DNA of 64,000 bases from Carya illinoinensis. Taxonomy: Eukaryota > Streptophyta > Magnoliopsida > Fagales > Juglandaceae. The position numbers and the translations under genes are program-made. Below are positions 33,616-46,424 of this stretch, piece by piece (the first letter of the stretch is position 1; every line of letters begins with the position of its first letter). Below the pieces are notes generated by a model. That model had not been told where the DNA came from. It was given only the letters and a program-made list of their open reading frames with translations, and did no database searches. The stretch covers positions 42,223,501 to 42,287,500 of the forward strand of contig NC_056760.1 of NCBI RefSeq assembly GCF_018687715.1. The letters are read 5' to 3'.

Positions 33616-35255
33616 ATGAGAATTCCATTCTTTACTTGGCTTTTCTTGATACCCATAGTCTTTGGTCAGTGTTTGGATGACTAGAAATCCTTGTTGCTCC
33701 AATTGCAGAATAGTCTCCAATGCGACAGGCATTCTCCACAAAACTGGTGCACTGGAATCAAAGTGTCGATTACTATTCGTGGAAAGGTGTGTACTGTAGC
33801 CAGGGATGTGTTATTGGTCTAGACTTGAGCAGTGAATCAATCACTGGATCAATTCCATCATTCAGCATGGCTAAGAATCTGACCAAAATTAACATTTCTC
33901 ACAATCATTTAACTGGTCAAATTACTTCCACTCGTTGGGAAGTGCTTTTGAGTCTTGTGAACCTTGACTTGCGTAACAATTCACTGGATGTGAGTATTCC
34001 ACTTTCTCTGCTTTCCCTTCCATCATTGCAGAAACTATAGCTTTCCAACAACCAATTTTTAGGGCAACTGCAACCATTTTCTAACGTCTCTTCTTTAAGA
34101 ATCGTGGACCTTAGCTCCAATCGACTTTAGGGACAACTCTCCATTCTCCCACAATTTGCCACATACTTGAATTTTTCAAGGAACAATTTCAGCACTTTCA
34201 AACCAGCTAGTATTGGTATGTCCCTTAGTTTCGCTTATTTCTTTTCTCTTTCAAGTATTAAGTTCCGTGGAAAAAGCTATAGATCAATATGCAATGCCAA
34301 ATATATCAAAAGTTTTGGGCTTGTTCAATAATTCCTTCAAGTGGCACAATTCCTGAATGCTTAAGTGAAATGAGTCAGACTCTAGAAGTACTAAATCTTG
34401 GGAAAAAAAAACTCACTGGTACAACTATAGACATATTTCCAAGCAATTGTGGCCTAGAAACTCTTTATCTCAATGAAAATCAAATAGAAAAAGGGCTACC
34501 AAAATCTGTGGCCAATTGCATGTTAAGATATAAAATAAATAATAAAATCTACATTTTTCCATCAGCTTAAGTTTTAAGAACAAGTAATGATTTTACATTA
34601 TATTAGACTAAATGATTTGAGTTTAAACAGTCTACACTCTTCCATATTTAATTAAATATTTCCCATTACTTGCCATGTTACTTGCAGAATGCATTTATGT
34701 TGCATGTCTTTGTTCTACGTTCTAACAAATTCCACGTGTCCCTTGGTTGTACAGGGCCTAATGCCAATGCTGCCTGGTCAAGCTCTAAAGAAATAGTGAT
34801 TGACATTTCCTACAACAATCTTGAGGGTACAATACCTGAAAAAATAGGACGAATCTATTCATTAGGAGTTCTCAACTTGTCCCATAATGCTCTTACAGGC
34901 CGAATCCCACCATCTCTTAGAAAGCTGAATCGTCTTATATCACTAGATCTATCGGTCAATCACTTGGTGGGGCAAATTCCTAGAATGAGATTTCCGAAAA
35001 CATCCTACGAGGGAAACGAAGGATTATATGGCTTCCCACGGCATGAAGAATGCAAAGACTTAGGATCTTGACTTCCAAACCATTCAAATGATGACATTGT
35101 GGTTGACTGGAACATCATAATCGCTGAGTTGGGATTTATTTATGGCCTTGGAATTATCATCTTACCGAATATATTTTCAAAGAAGTGGAAGATATGGTAT
35201 TCCCAACAACTTGATGACATTTTTTCAAAAATCTTCCCCAAGCTGATTTCTTGAA
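33616..35255 (+). pseudogene. LRR receptor-like protein, RLP3
   Basis: Starts with a signal peptide (MRIPFFTWLFLIPIVFGQC), but an in-frame TAG at 33682 ends it after 22 codons. In another frame the cap continues (LVHWNQSVDYYSWKGVYC, where the usual CC is YY). LRRs follow (ITGSIPSF, NISHNHLTGQI). A large internal deletion removes most of the ectodomain. Late LRRs ([25 protein letters not shown]), the post-LRR segment ([17 protein letters not shown]) and the membrane and tail sequence up to 35255 are in broken frames. It shares the unusual block around TTACTTGCAGAATG with RLP2, so these two are closer to each other than to RLP1. Confidence 0.85.
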
Positions 35256-35266
35256 GAAGAGGTATT

Positions 35267-35482
35267 GTAAATAATAGTTGATTTTACTTTTTAGTCCTTA
35301 CTAAATACTTTAGCTAACATTTTTTTAGTTAACTCTTTTTAGTCTTTTTACTGTTAGTTAGTTAAACCTCAGTTGTATAAAGAGAATAGCAACTCGGTGT
35401 AATTCAGCAAGTAGAATAATAATAGAAGCATTCATTTTTCTCTTCTTCAATCCTCTTTATTTTCTTGATTGAAGTTGTATCA
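35267..35482 (+). repeat. 5' LTR of the copia element
   Basis: Starts TGTAAATAATAG and ends GTTGTATCA, about 216 bp, with a TATA-like GTATAAAGAG near 35375. The primer site TGGTATCAAAG follows directly at 35483. Confidence 0.7.
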
Positions 35483-35551
35483 TGGTATCAAAGAAGTAAA
35501 CCTAGGGTTTTGCTTCAAAATTGATACAAGAATTGAATTTCTATTGCGAGA

Positions 35552-36478
35552 GTGAAAAATTCTTCCTCCTTTGTTTCGTCAAATACAGAAGATTCCAGTC
35601 CATATCATCCCCAAAATGGAGATTCTCCTGGTTCAATCTTGGTCTCTAATCTTCTCACAGGAGACAATTACAACAGCTGGTGTCGATCAATGGAAATGGC
35701 TTTGAAGGCCAGGAATAAAATCGGTTTCATCAATGGTGCAATTCCTCAGCCAGTTGAAACAAATGCTACGTATTCCAAATGGGATAGATGTAATAGCATG
35801 GTTTTATCATGGATTCTTAATTCTGTGGTCAGGGATATTGGAGAAACTATAGTATATGCAAAAACTGCCAAGGATATGTGGGATGAGTTGAAACATCAAT
35901 TCTCTCAAGGCAATGGACCAATGATTTTCCAATTGCAAAAACAACTTTCTTCTTTGTCTCAAGGTCAAAACTCAGTGAGTGTTTATTATCGAAAATTCAA
36001 GTGCCTATGGGATGAACTCATGAACTATAATCAGATGCCTAGTTGTACATGTGTAGCATCTAAACTCTATGCTTGTGGGGCTGTTCGTTTATTTGTAGAA
36101 TATCAACAACGCCAACATGTAATCATGTTTCTTATGGGGTTGAATGAAGATTTTGCTCATGTTAGGGGTCATATTGTACTACTGGAACCCTTACCATCAA
36201 TTACTAAAGTTTTCTCTTTAATAATTCAAGAAGAAAAACAAAGAGAAGTTGACTCCATTTGAAGAGTGGGGTTTGAATCTAATGTAGCTTTTATGAACAA
36301 AAGAGTTGAAGAATTGAAGGTTAACACCGGAAAGCAACAGTATAGAAAAGGAAAAGTATTGTGCACTCACTATGGCATGACCAATCACACAGTGGACAAG
36401 TGTTACAAATTACATGGATATCCTCCAAGTTACAAACAAAAAGGGAAGGTTTCATCAGCAAACCAAGTCATGGTCTAA
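35552..36478 (+). pseudogene. copia gag
   Basis: Residues early in the frame match the UBN2-type retrotransposon gag (LLTGDNYNSWCRSMEMALKA, IGFINGAIPQP, CLWDELMNY). After a TGA near 36260 the next segment holds the zinc-knuckle remnant CTHYGMTNHTVDKCYKLHGY. The usual second Cys is Tyr there, so the knuckle has lost a zinc ligand. Confidence 0.85.
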
Positions 36479-36689
36479 CCCTCGAGTACACCCTTTGATC
36501 AAAATTGCATGCCTTTCTCTCAACAACAGTATTAGCAAATATTGGCACTAATTCGACCACAACCAATTGAATTACCCAAAAACACTCCTCAGGCAGTAAA
36601 TGTACTATCAACATCCAATAGGCCTTCTTTCTCAAGTAAAACAGTTTGTCATTCCACTTATCCATCCATGAAAAATTAGAATTTCACAT

Positions 36690-38768
36690 CAATTTCTAGC
36701 ACTTGGATCATAGATATAGGTGCTACAAACCATATTGTTCAATCTGTAAATCTTTTCACCACAATCACTCGAGTTCTCAGTACATTTGTCAAATTACCAA
36801 ATGGAGAAAATATTACAATAACACACACCTTGGTACTGTCAATTTATCAAAAGGTTTAGTTTTGAAAGATGTTTAATGTGTTCCTACTTTTGCGTATAAC
36901 CTTCTTTCAGTAACTAAACTTACATCTGACCAAAATTGTTGTTTCATTTTTTTGCTTGAGATGTGCTATATATAGGGCCTTACCCCATGGAAGATGATTG
37001 GGAAGGGTAAAAGACAGCTGGCCTTTACTTTCTGCAACAACCATCAATCAGTACATTTGCTTCTTTTTTTTTCCATCTAGTGTAAATCCCATACATAATT
37101 CTGCTTATCACTTGTGGCACAATAGACTAGGTCATCCCTCATCTTCGAGGTTGTTGTTCCTTTCCAAGTCAATACCAAATTTCAATTTCAATAAATCTGT
37201 ACATGAACATCATTGTACAATCTGTCCATTGGCAAAATAAAAGCGATTATCATTTCCAGTTCACTTTTATAAGCCTAGTTCAATTTTTCATTTAATTCTT
37301 TGTGATATATGGGGTCCTTTTTCAGTACCTACTCATGATGGTTTCAATTTTTTCTTGACCATTGTTGATGATCATTCTCAATCAACTTGGGTTTACTTAA
37401 TGAAATCTAAGTCTGAAGTTAAACAAATTCTTATAGCATTTTACAATTTGGTTCATACATAGTTTCAATAGAAAATAAAATGCATAAGAATAGATACTAG
37501 TTTAGAATTTCAAATGAGAGATTTTTTTTTTCAATCCAAAGGAATTATACACCAAACCTCTTGTGTTGAGACTCCTCAACAAAATTGAATAGTTGAGAGG
37601 AAACATCAACATCAACATCTTTTAAATGTGGCAAGAGCTTTAAAATTTCAATCAAATGTTCCTTTAAATTTTTGGGGAGAATGTGTTTTGACAGCAACTC
37701 ACATCATTAATCATATACCCTCCCATATTCTTGACAATAAATCACCACAATTGATTCTTTACGGTGATACACCTTCTTATAATCATTTTAAGGTGTTTGG
37801 TTCTCTATGTTATGCTTCTACCTTAAGCAATAACATATCAAAATTTTCTCCTAGAGCTAGGAAGTGTGCATTTGTTGGTTATTCTTTTGGAACAAAAGGA
37901 TACAAGTTGTATGATTTGACATCTCACAATTTTTTTGTTTCTCGAGATGTAATTTTTCATGAGCATATATTTCCTTTTCAGATTATAGATTCTTCTAGCG
38001 ATGTATATTCTCAGCAATCTTGCATGCCATTTGAGTCAGTGCTACCTAATTCCATTTGAGACCATATATCACAATCATCAAATTTTTTAGATAACTTGTC
38101 TAATAATTCCTATCCTATCTCTCCACCTGACTTGTCCAATAATTCCAATCCTGTCTTAGATTCTACTACACCAGATTTTTTACCTCCTTCAAACCAAATT
38201 CCTCCATTACAAGATGTAAATCATTTTCCTCCTCTTAGAAGGTCTACTAGACAACACAAAGCTCCTGAATATTTGCAAAATTATCATTGCAATTTAGCCT
38301 CTTCAGTAGCTTTTACCTCTACCACATCATCTCTTGGCTGCTCTTATAACACTTCAGGTAATAGATATAGCATTTTTGAATTTTTATCATATGAACATTT
38401 GTCTCCTTCTCATAAAGCTTTTAACATCTATGTTTTATCTAAAAAAGAACCTAATTTCTATCACCAAGCTGTTAAGCATTCTCATTGGAGAGATGCTATG
38501 TCCATTGAATTAGCTGCCTTAGAATCAAATGAAACCTGGACTCTCATTGAACCACCACCAGATAAAAATCATATCGGTTGTAAGTTAGTTTATAAAACTA
38601 AGTTTAATGCTGATGGCTCAATTGAGAGATATAAGGCAAGATTAGTTGCCAAAGGTTATACTCAAAAGAAGGGCTTGACTACTTAGAAACTTTTTCCCCA
38701 ATTGCAAAAATGGTGACAGTGAGGTGTTTGTTATCCCTGGTAGCAATTCGTAGTTGGCACCTAGTGCA
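36690..38768 (+). pseudogene. copia protease, integrase and RT start
   Basis: The protease motif reads WIIDIGATNH instead of the expected DTGA, a loss of the active-site Thr. The integrase zinc region is HLWHNRLGH...HHCTICPLAK (37100-37240), then a stop. The core is recognisable but broken (CDIWGPF, VDDHSQSTWVY). The C-terminal part is open at 37628-38059 ([18 protein letters not shown]). The RT start is at 38096-38686 ([30 protein letters not shown]), followed by a frameshift. The polyprotein is dead. Confidence 0.85.
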
Positions 38769-41605
38769 TTTTTTTTTTTTTTTGAAAAGAGACTTCTATC
38801 ATTCTGAAATCACAAAGTTTTTCCAGAACAATGTGAGGTGCAACCACAGACGGCCCATCCTCCATCCAGACAGTTTCATTCACTAGAGATAGAGCTAATT
38901 TAGCTAATTCATGGGCTACTTTGTTACCAGCCCTTTTGACAAAAGAAAGTTTCCAGTTTGGCTTTGACAACAGCCCTTGCTTGAGGTCTTCAATGAGTTG
39001 CCCGGTCCAGGAAGAATCTGGGGAAGGATCTGAGATTGCGTCTATAACCAACTTTGCATCCCCCTCAAAATTTGCCTCGTCTATTCCTAGCTCAGCACAT
39101 AGAGAGAAGGCTCTTAGTAAAGCATAACCTTTGGCTAGGAAGGCTAAGTTGACAGGTTCTCTTTGGCCAGCTAACATCACCTGTGGATCCCCCCTTGAAT
39201 CTCGTATAACAATACCCAGCCCCATCTTCTTTATTGGTTTGAGGAAACTAGCATCATAATTGACCTTAAGCCGTGCGTAAGTCTGAGGTTTCCAAGAGGG
39301 CACTTCAGCTGGAGGCACATCTGTATCCCGCCTTTCCTTAGGCTTCGTATGAGCCATGGAGAAGTCTGCGATGTCAGAGCATGCAGCTTTAATAATCTGT
39401 TTTGGTCCACTGAACAAGTTCCTAAAAATCAAATCATTTCTTCTAAGCCAAATTTTGTAGCAAATTACTGAAACTAGGTCAAGACCCCCTGCATCAAGTT
39501 TGCAACTAAACTCAGTCCACAGATCCACAAAATTATCAAAACTCTTGCCCCATTTGGAAACTGGTGTGTCCCTCTCCCCCCAAACATCCCGCACTGCCAA
39601 ACATTCCCAAAGACCATGCAAAACAGCTTCATCAATATTGTTGAACACTGGACATAAAGGGTTTTCTGAGATCTTCTTATTGTAGAGATTTTCCTTTGTA
39701 GGAAGTAGGTTTGAGATTGCTTTCCAAATGAAAAATTTTACCTTCCCCATTACCCCAAGGATCCAAATCATCTTCCAAGGAGACTCTATCTGGTTGACAC
39801 CTGAGGACTCCCCAAATATTTGGTGTTTTGTATCCAGGTCAGCAAAATAGGCACTTTTGACCGTGAATGAGCCTTTTTTTTTAATAGCCGTAGATTATTG
39901 TGTCCCCTGCACCCTGTAGACTGATAGGAAGACTGCAAATAATTCCTGCTTCTTCAGGATTGAAAATGGCTTCTATTAACTCTTTTTTTTAGCTGTGTTT
40001 TGTTGCATCGATTAGGCTATCAACTTTTGACTCGGCTGGGATGCTATTGGGAATGGTTTGAATTTGAAAAGTGTTTGCTTTTGGAATCCATTTGTCCTTC
40101 CATATTCGGTTAGAACTTCCATTTCCAACACGCCACACAAGTCCCTTCCTTACTAAGTCTATGATTGAGCAAAGACCTTGCCAAATGTAAGAGGAACTAG
40201 GTCTAAGTTGTGCATCCAATATCTGAGAGTTCCTGAAATGCTTTGCTTTAAAGAGCTGGGCCACTAAAGATAATGGTTGTTTAATGATTCTCCATACTTG
40301 TTTTGCTAGTAGAGCTCGATTAAAACAACTCATTTCATGGAAGCCCAGGCCCCTATATTTTTTTGAAAAACCCAATCTCTCCCATCTCTGTTAGTGAACT
40401 CCTCTCCCCTCCTTGTTATAGCAACACCAGAATTTAGACAGCAACATTTCAATCTCTTTAAGAAGCCCCCCTGGAAGTTTAAAGATACTAATGGTATACG
40501 TCGGAATTGCTTGTAAAACACTTTAGATGAGGACCTCTTTACCTGCCGTTGAGAGAAATCCTGTTTTCCAGCAATGGATCTTCTTCCAAATCTTCTCATT
40601 GAGGTTTTGGAACGTGGTGGTTTTTGACCTCCCTACAAAGGTAGGTAGTCCCAGATATTTATTTTAGTCATCACAAGATACGCCTGTAGCAACCTGGAGG
40701 ATATAGGCTTTTGCATCAGTACTCGTATTCGTGCTGAAGAAGATGGAAGTTTTCTATTTGTTGAGGGTTTGGCCTGATGCTTTCTCATAAAGGTCCAACA
40801 AATTCATAATTCTAACCCACTCCTCTATTTTTGCCCTACCCCATATTACACAATCATCGGCAAATAAGAGGTGATTTATCCTTAAACCCCCCCTGTGACC
40901 TACAACCCCTTGGATATCACCAACTGTTTCGGACACTTGTAAGAGAGAGGAGAGGCCCTCATCACAAAGGAGGAAAAGACGGAGAAACGGGATCTCCTTG
41001 TCTCAGCCCCCTCATTGGAAAAATCACCTCCCCTGGTCTTCTATTGACTAGTACCTAATAACTTACAGACTTCACACAGCCCATTAACAAACCAGTCCAC
41101 TTAGCTGAAAAACCCAGCTTTAATAACATGGCTTCCCGAAAATCCCATTCCACCTGGTCGTAGGCTTTTGACATGCCGAGTTTTATAGCTATACTACCCA
41201 CCTTCCCCTTGTGTTTGGTTTTCATAGAGTGGAGCAGTTCGTATGCCACCATAACATTGTCTAAGATAAATCTCCCGGGAATAAAGGCGCTTTGGTTCCA
41301 AGAGATTATATTTGAGAGGACTCTTTTAACTCTATTAGCTAGGACTTTGGAAATTAATTTATAAATCACGTTACATAAGCTAATGGGCCTAAAATGATGC
41401 ATAGTTGTAGGGGAATGTACCTTAGGCACCAAAGCGATATGAGTATGATTCAGCCCCTGTGCCATGCGCCCGAAGTTCAAATAGTCCAAAACAGCATTGC
41501 TCACCTCATCGCCCACAATTTCCCAGTGGTCTTTGTAGAAATCCACACTGAATCCACCAGGTCCAGGGGATTTAAAAGGCGACATTTGCTTCAATGCCCT
41601 TAATA
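38769..41605 (-). mobile_element. 5'-truncated LINE of a second lineage
   Basis: A T-run at 38769-38783 is the complement of its poly(A). Towards higher coordinates come an RNase H (38761-39771; KVNYDASF, FEGDAKLVIDAI) and a zf-RVT region (39989-40599; MGFSKKYRGLGFHEM, WRVGNGSSNRIWKDKWIP). Beyond lie RT fragments (40754-40936 with LLFADDCVIW; 41055-41594 with SPFKSPGPGGFSVDF and MSKAYDQVEW). The frame is broken several times. Its 3' tail differs from LINE-1, so it is another family. No target duplication found; the left flank is copia and the right is unrelated, suggesting a deletion. Confidence 0.85.
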
Positions 41606-44600
41606 TAGAGTAGCCACTATAGCATTACACACAATACACACACTATGCGTCGTTTTGTTTTGTTTTTGTTTTTTTGAATAAAACATGCGTTTTGTTACAT
41701 GTGAAGGTCAGTTTGAATTTTATTTTTCTCCATTCGAAATTTTCCCCGTGAAACCCCTCCTCCCTCACTAGAACACGCGTCTGCTTCCTCTTCCCAGCGC
41801 CACCCTGCAACAGCGTCTCTCTATTCAATGCCGCTAGTTCCTGCAAGCTAATTGAGCGGAGCAAACCCAAGTGAAATCCTACAAAGATCCCTTGCCAAGC
41901 AATCTGTGTCACCCTCCCTCTACCCAGCTTCATCCCACGACTGAGAAAGGTGAAAAACAATGCTTTCTGCTTTTGAAGACCTCTGCTTTCTGCTTTTGAT
42001 GATGGGTACTGCGGCTTAGGGCATGGAGAAAAAAATAATACTTTCTGCTTTTGACAACCTCTGCTTTCATAAAGTTTTTGACCTCATCTTTTTTCTTCTA
42101 AGTCATAATGGAGAGAAACTTTAGTTTGCAATACTCTTTATAGCATTACTAAAGACGTATAAGTTATCTCATTGCCTATTGCCTTCCTTTGTGTGCAGTG
42201 GAAAACTTTAATTTATTACCTCTTGTTTGCCTTGGTTCCATGTCTTATGTTGCTTCTTTAGGTGTCGGTTGTTTTTGCACTTTGGCATTAGATCCCTAGG
42301 ATTAATGCTATGAGAAGGACTTTTCTTTGAAGGGAGCCTACCCCATGGGGATGAGGGTTTTGTTCTCATAGGGGGAGAAATTTTATATTCTCTTGAAACC
42401 ATATCAGTTGCAACATATGGGTGAAAATGCTTTAAAAGCTCTGTATTTAACATTTAAATAATTGGAACATTTTTATGGTACCTTTGCCTTTGAATTACGT
42501 TTTCATTTTGTTGTTCTAATGATTGATAACACGATCGCATAAACAGAAGAAAACTCTTGTTTATGTTTTTGGATCACATCAGAAAAGGAAACAACGAGCT
42601 ATTGGTATTGCCTTGTTTTATATTATAAACAAAATATACATTAAATTGTGATCATAAAATTCTTATCCTGTCTTGAATTTGAAAGGTATTTTATAGAATA
42701 GGTTTTTTCACATTTTAATTGATGTTTTGAAATTCAATGTTGACAAAAAGTAATGTCCTAAAAGAGTGGTAATGCTGCAAAATCATGACTAGTAAGTTTT
42801 AAAATAATAGCTGAGATTTAGGAAATCCAATATCATGGTTAGTGATTTTTTGCATTTTGGAGATTGGTTCAACTAGGTAGGCTCCATCCTTCATATATAA
42901 CGTTTATTTCATTTTATTGAAAGAAATAACTATAATCTATTATGAATACGGAAATTAGGAGAAGAACTTGTCAGGGTCGATGTCAGATAATCCTAATTCC
43001 CAACGAATTGAAGAGTTTATGAAAGAGTATGAGCCCAATCGATAATCCTAATAGGGCCTCCCCACTTTGACTTAACATTTTAAACTCTGACTAGCAGTGA
43101 TACTTTCATGCAGATAAGTTTTCCAGACCTTAGTAATTATGATCCTAACCTTGCTTGGCCATTGATCCTGGACAATTTTCTTGAATGGCTAGAAACAAAG
43201 CAGAGCTAATTGATCTATTTCTGTCCAGATTGACTCCCTGTTGTTAACCACAATTATATTTTGAAGTATGTAAACTTGAAATCCCCTTCCGTAATGGTTT
43301 ATTCATTAATATTTCAAAGTGTGTCATTTGAGCTCCAATATTTTGACATGGAATTCTTGTTACCTTTTGCTTAAAATCTGTTCATTTTCTATTGTGTTTT
43401 GGAGTTAAATCTGTTCATTATAGCATCGGATGCATTTGGGTTTCTTTAACTTCCACTTTTCAATTTTTGACAAAGCAGCAAAACTCCCACTAAGAGTCTG
43501 GAATTGGAAGTATGGCACGATTTTGCATTTGTCTACATAAGCCTATCACAATGGCGTCATGTTGAGATTTGTCTTTCTAAATCCAAGGTCAGCTGTTCTT
43601 ACTCCAATTAAAGATGTCATGCCACAGGTATATTTATGTTGTCACCATTCTATCATTTTTCTTGCTTCCAATTATTTCAATGACATTTTAAATAATGAAA
43701 ACGAATCTTGTTTAGTGATAGCCATTGTCCATGGTGCCAAACTCGAACTTAATAGGCTCTAGTAGACTGATGCCATCATTTCTTAAATCTGAGATTTCCA
43801 TCTGAGCTAAACCTCTACAGAAAATTAAGAATTAACCAACCTAAGATAAAGAAGATCAGCTGGCATGGCTAACTAGCAGTCAGTCATGTTTTTTCTTTTA
43901 AATTAGTTGCTATTAAATTTGTTCAAGAAGAAGCTTATAATCTGAAAAATTGTGGGAACAAAATTAATGTTCTTTGATTTCTTTTGTGACCGATGGATTT
44001 AGTTGATCTCCTTTTCAAGCTAGTTGCAGGAAGAATTTCGGCATTATGGCAGGGACGAGGATAATTGATGATGTAGTTTCACATTGATGATCGTGATTGG
44101 AATTAGGGCCGCTTTTTGTATTGGGCACTGTCTCATATGAGAATTCTGTAACTTGTCTTAATTTGAAACATGAACTATGTACATTAAAGAGTGCAGTGTA
44201 AAAGTGCATGTTGTAACTCGGTGTATTTTGTAAATGTGCTTAAATTTGCTTCTTGTAACCAATGTATTACTTTAAACATGTATTGGATGTATACTGAAAA
44301 TTTTAGAACTTGTATTACTTATCAAAAAATAAAAATAAAAAATCTGCAACTTGTATTCTAAAAATGTGGTGCATGGTGCATGGTGCATCAATGATCAGTC
44401 TCCACCATTATACTGCACAGTTCAACCAATTTTTTCCTAGTAACACACAAATCTAAATGTCACAAACCACAAGATGAAACTCTTCAAACAACAAAGGAAT
44501 CTTCCATTAAACTCATAAATATGTATGGTACACATAATACAATTGGACTGCATTGAAAATATAGTTACACTGCATGTTATAACATACTCATTAACTAAGT

Positions 44601-46424
44601 TTATAAACCTATTAAGAATCAAGAAGATAGGGTTGATTCTTTTGATCTGCCTCAATTAGCCATAGATAACCCAACTGGTAGCCAGTTCCAGGACTATTAT
44701 GTGTGAGCTCCCTCGATAAAAACCCGTGTTTGTCTCTGCGACCTCTGAAAACGAGGCTCCCTCACCACTTTCTAGGAGAATATGCCTGTCTAGCCCCCTA
44801 TCCTTGCAGATTTTGCTCCCTAAAAGTCCTAAGATTCGGCATGAACTGCTTTCCTTGAGTGTTTGGTTCCCGAAGGGTAAGCTAAAACCAGAATAGAATC
44901 ATGAAAAATTGAGATGTAGGAAATAGTTTCTCCAAATTAAGCCACTTTAGCTACGCTGTCCACTTTGGCATCTATAACATCACAAACAACACACTTCCCT
45001 TCAAGTTGTGATATAAAATGATTATCACATCCCCACTCATCATACTACTTATGCAATTTGAAAAATCATTCATTTTATACCCAATTAATCATAATGAAAC
45101 TTTAGATCAACTCTACTAGAAATATAGCAAAAGTACCGCAAAAATTATTTCTCCAGTTACCCCTGAGAACTCCTCTCAGTGCGATGTGCATTATATGGTG
45201 AACCATAATTGCTATTGCCATGTTTTTGAAATTCAAAGACGCTCCAAAAGATAAGAGTTTTAAATAAAAATAAATCTTATTAATGTTTTTATTTTGAGAA
45301 AAGCAAATCAAAACAAAGAAGACTAACGTGCAGACGTGGCCAACAACTTCAACATTCAATGTGAAATTTACAATGAAATGCAAAATGTCATCCACACGCT
45401 GCAAAATAAATATACCTAGTTCAAAACATGACATGCCCAAAAACTAGAAATTATGATGCAGAAGAATAAAAAAATTACCAGGAGTTGAAAATTACAACAA
45501 ACCAAACCTTTGCACCCCTTATAACTTCTCGTTATCTTCTCCAATAATATTTAAGAACTCCAACAATACCCAAAATCTTATCATAATGGCATATGAATGC
45601 AGGTACATTCTTTCTCATTCTTGCAAAATGTCTAATGTCTACATTTCAAAATATTCTCTGAGATAGAACCCATCGTTCTTTGTTAAGGAATTGATAGATA
45701 TTTACAACCAACAAAATACAATCAACTAGTAAACGGATTTATTGATGGTATTGATCATATCTCATGCAATCTTGTAATCGATTCTTTGGTTGCATCCACG
45801 ATCATATCCTTCTCAATTAATTTTTTTCAGTTTTATTTATTTATTTAAGAACTACAACAATACCCAAAGCAGGCTTAAGCATCAACACACAACACAGCAG
45901 ACAACCCTAAGCCTCAATATCTTTAAAACCCACCTCACAGAATCACAAAACCCCAAGCCTCCCTTCTATGGTCGTACCTAACCAAAAATTCTAAAAAGAA
46001 TAAAAGAAGATCTGGAAATTTACTTGTGGACGAAATCAGAGGGTGCCCAACCAAGAAGAAGGAAGATGAAGCTGTGAAGAGATTCTGGGCAGAGAGGAGA
46101 ACACAAATGAGGTGGGGGGAAATCAAAAGATGAAACTATGAAGAGATTCGGTGGACTGAGGGCTAGGTTTCGGGGTCGAAGGCATTGGTGGACTGAGGGC
46201 TAGGTGCCACGGTAGGGTGGGAGAGAGGATAGGCGACATGAGGGGGTGGGAGTAGGGAAGAGTGTAGATGGAGCATTGTTTCACATTTCAAATGGGTGAA
46301 ATCTGAGAGGGAACGTTTAACTGTTGTAGGGAGAAATTGGTCATTTTACTGGACCACATCATGTGTGCAATGGATGTACCGAAATAATGGCTTCTGCTTA
46401 GATTATTTCTATAAACAAACTCCC
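41606..46424. other. Block with gene-like fragments, possibly a gene-capturing element
   Basis: Base composition is more gene-like than the surroundings. There are leader-like CT-rich stretches at 41740-41900 (plus) and 46000-46300 (minus strand, with a GT donor-like ACAAGTAAAT). A segment after TTTCATGCAG at 43115-43206 reads open to a stop (PDLSNYDPNLAWPLILDN), and a short ORF at 42982 begins MSDNPNSQRIEEF. An NPG-type exon lies at 43480-43587. No continuous gene could be assembled. A Pack-type element or a remnant gene are both possible. Confidence 0.4.
43480..43587 (+). pseudogene. Exon fragment of an NPG1-related (NPGR) TPR protein
   Basis: The frame KTPTKSLELEVWHDFAFV...YISLSQWRHVEICLSKSK matches the C-terminal TPR repeats of the plant NO POLLEN GERMINATION-related family (recognised from the LE-WHDLA-Y-SLSQW pattern). 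These are calmodulin-binding proteins. It is preceded by a pyrimidine-rich tract ending CAAAGCAG (acceptor-like) and followed by AAGGTCAG (donor-like). No neighbouring NPGR exons are visible, so it is an isolated exon copy. Confidence 0.65.

Larger units (their letters stand above)
35267..38768 (+). mobile_element. 5' part of a Ty1/copia retrotransposon
   Basis: A short 5' LTR (35267-35482) is followed by a primer binding site, gag, protease, integrase and the start of reverse transcriptase. The sequence stops in the RT region exactly at the poly-T of the LINE at 38769. Nothing copia-like resumes after that LINE, and no 3' LTR is seen, so the 3' half is missing. The element sits about a dozen bases past the RLP3 stop codon. 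Confidence 0.9.
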
